A stretch of 7,930 nt of DNA from Burkholderiales bacterium (lineage in GTDB: Bacteria; Pseudomonadota; Gammaproteobacteria; Burkholderiales; Burkholderiaceae_C). Of the stretch, positions 6,136 through 7,930 are shown piece after piece. The stretch covers positions 1 to 7,930 of the forward strand of contig CANGHQ010000069.1 of assembly GCA_947453585.1 (NCBI GenBank). The letters are read 5' to 3'. The translations under genes were made by a program, and so were the position numbers. The stretch's first letter is position 1, and the number at the start of each line of letters is the position of its first letter. The notes beneath the pieces are model-generated. The model ran no database searches, had not been told where the DNA came from, and worked only from the letters and a program-made list of their open reading frames with translations.

Positions 6136-7930
6136 CATCTTCAGGCCTGCCGCGCCGCAAGCAGGGTGCGCTTCGCACGCTGCTGCGCCAAAGCCGCCTG
6201 CTGCTGCGGCTGGAGGCGCCGTACTTTGTGGGCAGCGCCAAAAGCTGGCTGGCGGTGCTTGCGGTGGCGCTCATTCCGGCGCTGTACGTGGTGATTTACC
6301 TCTCCAGCGTCTGGGACCCTGCTGCCAACAGCGGCGCGTTGCAAGTGGGCCTGGTCAACCTGGACCAGGGCGTGGTTTACCGCGAACAAACCGTCAACAT
6401 GGGCCAGGAACTGGTGGCGCAGCTCGAGCGCAGCGCCCGCTTTGGCTACCACCGCATAGACGCCGCAGACGACGCGCGCCAGCAAGTGCGCCACGGCACG
6501 CTGGCCTTTGCGCTCATCATTCCGGCGGACTTCAGCTCCAACGCCGTGCCCGGCGCCCAGCCCGGCGCGGGCAAATTGGTGGTGTATGCGTCCGAGGGCA
6601 ATAGTTTTGAAGGGGCACGCATCGCCCAACTGTTTGCCGCCGAACTCGGGCACAAGGTCAACGAGAGCCTCAACGAGCAGCGCTGGAGCCTGGTGTTGCT
6701 CAATGCGGCCGGCTCCAAAAACAGCGTGGAGCGCCTGCGGGAGGCGGCGACGCAGTTGCACGCGGCGGCTGATGAGCTCAGCAGCGGCACGTCCAAGGCC
6801 GCCATCGGCGCCAAGTCGCTGGGCAGCAGCGCCGCGCGCCTGAGCGACGGCGTGGCCCAACTCGGCGCTGGCATGCACCAGATGGGCGCGGGTCTGCGCA
6901 CCCTGGACGCCAAACGCCCGCGCAACTCCGAGCTCACCGCCCTCAATACGGGCGCCGAAGTGCTGGCGGCCAGCCACGATGAATTGCACAAATCCCTGCT
7001 CAACCTGCAAGAAGGCAGCAAGGCGCTCAATGACGGCGTGGCGGCATTCAAACAAGAGGCCGACGGCAGCCTGCTGGTGCGCCCTGCGGTGCGCGACAGC
7101 GTGACCCAGCTCGCGCTGGGCCTGTACCAGTTGGACAACGGCCTGCGCAGCGCGGGCGACGGCCAGCAAAAACTCAGCGAAGGCGCAACCCAGCTCAGCA
7201 CGAGCGTGGGCACGCTGACCGGCGGCGTGCGCACCATGAACGGCGCGTTGCGCACCCTGGTGGGCAAACTGCCCGAAGACAGCCAGATCGACAACCTGAC
7301 CGAGGGCGCGAACGAACTGGCGCGCGGCACCGCCACCCTGGCCCTGGCCAATGACAAAGTCAGCAGCGCCAGTCGCGCGCTTCTGGACGGCACCAGTTTG
7401 CTGGTCAATGCGCTGCCCGCGCCCCTGGACGCGCCCCAGGGCAGCGCACGCGGCCTGGCCAATTCGGTCCAACCAGCGCTGGAAATTGAGGCCAGTGTGC
7501 AAAACAGCGGCAGCGGCTTTGCCGCCAACATCATTCCAGCCGCACTCTGGCTGGGTGCGGGCATTGCCGCATTTTTGGTCAATCTGCGGATGCTGCCGAC
7601 AGCGGCGCGCCAGTTCAACCCGATGGCCCCGCTGATTGGCAAACTCGCCCTGCCCGCTGCGGTGGTGCTGCTGCAGGCTGGCTTGGTACTGGTGACGGTG
7701 TTTTATGTGCTGCACATCAAGGTGGTGCAACCGGCGGCCTTGGCTTGCACCGTGGTCAGCGCCGGGCTGACCTTTTTGCTGATCGTCTGCGCCCTGACCC
7801 GGCTGCTGGGCGACGCGGGCAAGGCGCTGGCCATGCTGTTTTTGGCGGTGCAACTCTCATCGTCGGGCGGTGTGCTGCCAGTAGAACTCAGCGGCACTTT
7901 TTTTGCCACCATGAGCCCTTGGCTGCCTAT
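6132..7930 (+). CDS. YhgE/Pip-family membrane protein, C-terminus outside window
   Basis: The frame is open from GTG 6132 to the right edge, 599 complete residues with no stop. The N-terminus has a basic stretch and then a membrane helix (about 38-60) ending ALIPALYVVIYLSSVWDP, followed by LQVGLVNLDQG and LAFALIIPADFS, the signature layout of YhgE/Pip N-domains. Residues 195-430 form a long, Ala/Gly/Leu/Ser-rich extracytoplasmic region with recurrent LxxGxxxL spacing, as in the heptad-like repeats of this family. Membrane helices follow at about 466-484, 505-527, 533-556 and 563-582, with SSSGGVLPVELSGTFFATMSPWLP matching the family's C-terminal SGG-P-E-FF-SP-LP element. It belongs to the ABC-2-like membrane superfamily. 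The name Pip comes from a phage infection protein of Lactococcus. Perhaps 50-100 residues are missing. The GTG overlaps the upstream stop and has no strong Shine-Dalgarno of its own. The substrate or role is unknown. Confidence 0.88.
   Translation, partial: MTSSGLPRRKQGALRTLLRQSRLLLRLEAPYFVGSAKSWLAVLAVALIPALYVVIYLSSVWDPAANSGALQVGLVNLDQGVVYREQTVNMGQELVAQLERSARFGYHRIDAADDARQQVRHGTLAFALIIPADFSSNAVPGAQPGAGKLVVYASEGNSFEGARIAQLFAAELGHKVNESLNEQRWSLVLLNAAGSKNSVERLREAATQLHAAADELSSGTSKAAIGAKSLGSSAARLSDGVAQLGAGMHQMGAGLRTLDAKRPRNSELTALNTGAEVLAASHDELHKSLLNLQEGSKALNDGVAAFKQEADGSLLVRPAVRDSVTQLALGLYQLDNGLRSAGDGQQKLSEGATQLSTSVGTLTGGVRTMNGALRTLVGKLPEDSQIDNLTEGANELARGTATLALANDKVSSASRALLDGTSLLVNALPAPLDAPQGSARGLANSVQPALEIEASVQNSGSGFAANIIPAALWLGAGIAAFLVNLRMLPTAARQFNPMAPLIGKLALPAAVVLLQAGLVLVTVFYVLHIKVVQPAALACTVVSAGLTFLLIVCALTRLLGDAGKALAMLFLAVQLSSSGGVLPVELSGTFFATMSPWLP

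Larger units (their letters stand above)
368..7930 (+). other. Probable six-gene operon
   Basis: Six plus-strand genes follow one another with gaps of 1, 5, 5 and 36 bases and a final 4-base overlap. None of the gaps holds a hairpin-plus-T-run terminator, and base composition looks uniform. Co-transcription is inferred from geometry alone. The right boundary is outside the window, and a promoter could not be located at the left. Confidence 0.7.

Noticed and set aside
6133..6175. TGA of the Mpo1-like gene as a possible selenocysteine codon, with CCTGC/GCAGG able to pair just downstream
   Set aside because: I considered this because selD is nearby. The stem is only five pairs with a large loop, the Mpo1 family normally ends here, and the bases are explained as codons of the overlapping YhgE/Pip gene.
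6141..7853. A 570-codon open frame on the minus strand covering most of the YhgE/Pip gene
   Set aside because: Its translation is a Gln/His/Ala/Arg-rich string with no recognisable domain, as expected opposite a GC-rich gene. The plus-strand frame has clear family motifs and membrane helices over the same span.

Overview
The window is GC-rich, dense and entirely plus-strand. Codon use and protein similarity suggest a betaproteobacterium, probably Burkholderiales (Comamonadaceae-like). The clues are an E. coli-type AMP nucleosidase, a NodIJ-family ABC exporter of the kind common in that group, and a selenophosphate synthetase fused behind a FAD/NAD(P) oxidoreductase domain. The taxonomic call is inference, because no rRNA or marker set is present.

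Layout. (1) Bases 1-317 are the 3' end of amn (AMP nucleosidase). (2) After a 50-base gap come six co-directional genes with almost no space between them: a NodI-like ABC ATPase (368-1306), a NodJ-like ABC-2 permease (1308-2135), a 775-residue oxidoreductase-SelD fusion (2141-4468), a stand-alone paralog of the oxidoreductase half with altered nucleotide-binding motifs (4474-5625), a small Mpo1/DUF962 membrane protein (5662-6135), and a YhgE/Pip-type membrane protein. The last starts at a GTG overlapping the previous stop (6132) and runs off the window's right edge. Gaps are 1, 5, 5 and 36 bases, then a 4-base overlap. I see no terminator between any of them, so one transcript is the simplest reading.

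How the parts may work together. The fusion should make selenophosphate from selenide and ATP, with the attached flavoprotein domain plausibly supplying or sensing reduced selenium or coupling to redox state. The paralog next to it has lost several classical Rossmann glycines and carries a cysteine pair that the fusion lacks, so it may be a partner subunit or a diverged enzyme. The ABC pair exports an unknown, probably amphipathic, substrate. Mpo1 (fatty-acid alpha-oxidation in yeast) and YhgE/Pip are both membrane proteins. No selA, selB, tRNA-Sec or 2-selenouridine synthase gene is visible, so the user of the selenophosphate lies outside the window.

There are no tRNA, rRNA, CRISPR, insertion sequence, phage or obvious riboswitch features. 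No stretch longer than 50 bases lacks a gene.
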